Shown here in pieces: positions 17,281 through 18,118 of a DNA stretch of 18,118 nucleotides. The notes beneath the pieces are model-generated. The model was given only the letters and a program-made list of their open reading frames with translations. It made no database searches and was not told the origin of the DNA. The stretch's first letter is position 1. Each line of letters opens with the position of its first letter. Source of the DNA: an uncultured Prevotella sp. (lineage in GTDB: Bacteria > Bacteroidota > Bacteroidia > Bacteroidales > Bacteroidaceae); the NCBI GenBank assembly GCA_934254985.1, contig CAKQMS010000046.1, positions 1 to 18,118 of the forward strand, read 5' to 3'. A program made the translations under genes and the position numbers.

Positions 17281-17994
17281 CTACGCCTTTTTAGTGATGC
17301 GGGCCAGGAAGTTGTAGTCGTCGGTTTGCTCCACCAATTCAGCATAAAAGCCACATTCGGCAGCTTTTGTGGCGAGAGTTTCGAAGTCGATGTACAGCCA
17401 AGGAAACTCCTCGCCCTTAGTGCGCTTATATTGCATCTGATATTTCAGCTCACCATAATATCCATCCCCCTTAGGCAATTCTATTATGCCATCTTCGGTT
17501 TCAAAGATGTAGCAGATGTCTGTAGAGTCGACAAGGAGTTGACCGTCAGGCTCCATAATCTCGGCAATATGGTCAAAGAACTTTGGCAATTGGCTGATTG
17601 TGCCCACAATGCCGATTCCGTTCATCAGCATCAGTATGGTGTCGAACTTCTCGTTTATGAGCCAGAAGTCTTGTTCTCTTGCATCTTCCACACCTCTAAG
17701 CTTCATTGTTTCTACAGCCAAAGGCGAAATGTCGATAGCCACAACCCTCTTTCCCATATCCTGCAAAGCAAGACTATGGCAACCAGCTCCTGCACCAACG
17801 TCAAGGATGTTGCCCTTAGCCATCGTTAGCGCCGTCTGCTCCAATGTTGGCATTTCTTCGTATTCACGATACAAGGTGTCGACAGGAATCTCGTCCTCAT
17901 CAAAATCGGGCGAGAACACACGTAGTCTTCCTGCTACACCATTCTTATAATAGTCGGCTATTGCCATTCCCATAGGGTCTTTTTCTTTCTTCAT
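17281..17994 (-). CDS. Class I SAM-dependent methyltransferase
   Basis: A 237-residue cytosolic methyltransferase. Motif I ILDVGAGAGCHS (63-74) binds the SAM methionine side, D88 in VVAIDIS would hold the ribose, and LMLMNGIGIVG (121-131) corresponds to the motif IV strand. The N-terminus (MAIADYYKNG) and the C-terminal half are not distinctive enough to name a substrate. It is separate from the NigD-like operon (118-nt gap) and has promoter-like boxes upstream, including the 78-nt repeat. Substrate unknown; small-molecule methylation is a guess from the family. Confidence 0.85.
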   Translation of the reverse strand: MKKEKDPMGMAIADYYKNGVAGRLRVFSPDFDEDEIPVDTLYREYEEMPTLEQTALTMAKGNILDVGAGAGCHSLALQDMGKRVVAIDISPLAVETMKLRGVEDAREQDFWLINEKFDTILMLMNGIGIVGTISQLPKFFDHIAEIMEPDGQLLVDSTDICYIFETEDGIIELPKGDGYYGELKYQMQYKRTKGEEFPWLYIDFETLATKAAECGFYAELVEQTDDYNFLARITKKA

Positions 17995-18002
17995 AGTGGC
18001 TG

Positions 18003-18051
18003 CAAAGTTATGCTGTCTTTTGCTATTTTCTTACTATTTTTTGCAAAGATA
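18003..18051 (-). promoter_or_regulatory. Candidate promoters of the methyltransferase gene
   Basis: Two -7-like boxes on the minus strand: TAACTTTG (18003-18010), only 8 nt from the ATG, and TATCTTTG (18044-18051) within the palindromic repeat, which gives a leader of about 43 nt. The second is the more usual distance. Neither has a clear TTTG at -33. Confidence 0.45.
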
Positions 18052-18117
18052 ATGCAAACGAGCGCAATGAAAGCTTGCTTTCAAATTGCCGAGTGCAGCT
18101 TATCTTATGCAAAGATA
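18039..18117 (-). repeat. 79-nt palindromic promoter-bearing repeat, copy 2
   Basis: Same structure and orientation as copy 1 at 11474-11551, 71 of 79 positions identical. The centre is TGAAAGC-TT-GCTTTCA (18068-18083): the innermost pair T-A of copy 1 is C-G here, a compensatory change that keeps the stem. The second TATCTTTG box is at 18110-18117; its -33 region is beyond the window edge. Confidence 0.9.
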
Positions 18118-18118
18118 C

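Overview
The window looks like a stretch of a Bacteroidales chromosome, most likely Prevotellaceae (Prevotella/Segatella-like). The reasons are sequence-visible: promoters of the Bacteroidota type (TTTG about 20 nt upstream of TAnnTTTG), lipoproteins with acidic residues after the lipobox Cys, and families largely restricted to this phylum (NigD-like, DUF4254 next to a GT9 glycosyltransferase, a bacterial GH3-type acyl-adenylase, the acpP-fabF-rnc order). The genus is an inference. There are 16 complete protein genes. I saw no rRNA, tRNA, CRISPR array, transposase or phage gene.

Layout, left to right. (1) 1-1760: a structured intergenic palindrome, a large terminator hairpin, and a secreted GH28 pectinase on the minus strand with its own promoter. 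(2) 1799-7394: a minus-strand run read GH3-type adenylase -> Ig-like lipoprotein -> DUF3108 protein -> GDP-mannose 4,6-dehydratase, probably one operon, ending in an inverted array of GTGAAGA heptamers. (3) 7395-9617: a second, long polypyrimidine heptamer array, an OmpA-family porin with clear promoter and terminator, and a small surface-type lipoprotein whose stop codon lies inside its terminator hairpin. (4) 9648-11574: a GT9 heptosyltransferase-like gene translationally coupled to DUF4254, preceded by a 78-nt palindromic repeat that carries promoter boxes. (5) 11656-14389: plus-strand acpP-fabF-rnc, the fatty-acid synthesis/RNase III cluster, closed by a hairpin terminator facing the next operon. 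(6) 14423-17216: a minus-strand operon NigD-like lipoprotein -> ECF sigma factor -> anti-sigma/beta-barrel fusion, with a perfect 14-bp inverted repeat in front. (7) 17281-18118: a SAM methyltransferase preceded by a second copy of the 78-nt palindromic repeat.

The most interesting system is region 6. It matches the Dma/Das/NigD arrangement (dual membrane-spanning anti-sigma factor, cognate ECF sigma, NigD protein) described in Bacteroides thetaiotaomicron as a regulator of outer-membrane vesicle formation. One protein has an N-terminal cytosolic part, one inner-membrane helix, a roughly 145-residue disordered tether and a C-terminal outer-membrane beta-barrel.

Two non-coding patterns stand out. 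The first is the pair of 78/79-nt palindromic, promoter-bearing repeats (about 90% identical, with a compensatory base-pair change in the central stem). The second is that short tandem repeats begin inside the last codons of four unrelated genes (gmd, the GT9 gene, rnc, the dma-like gene) and run on past their stop codons.
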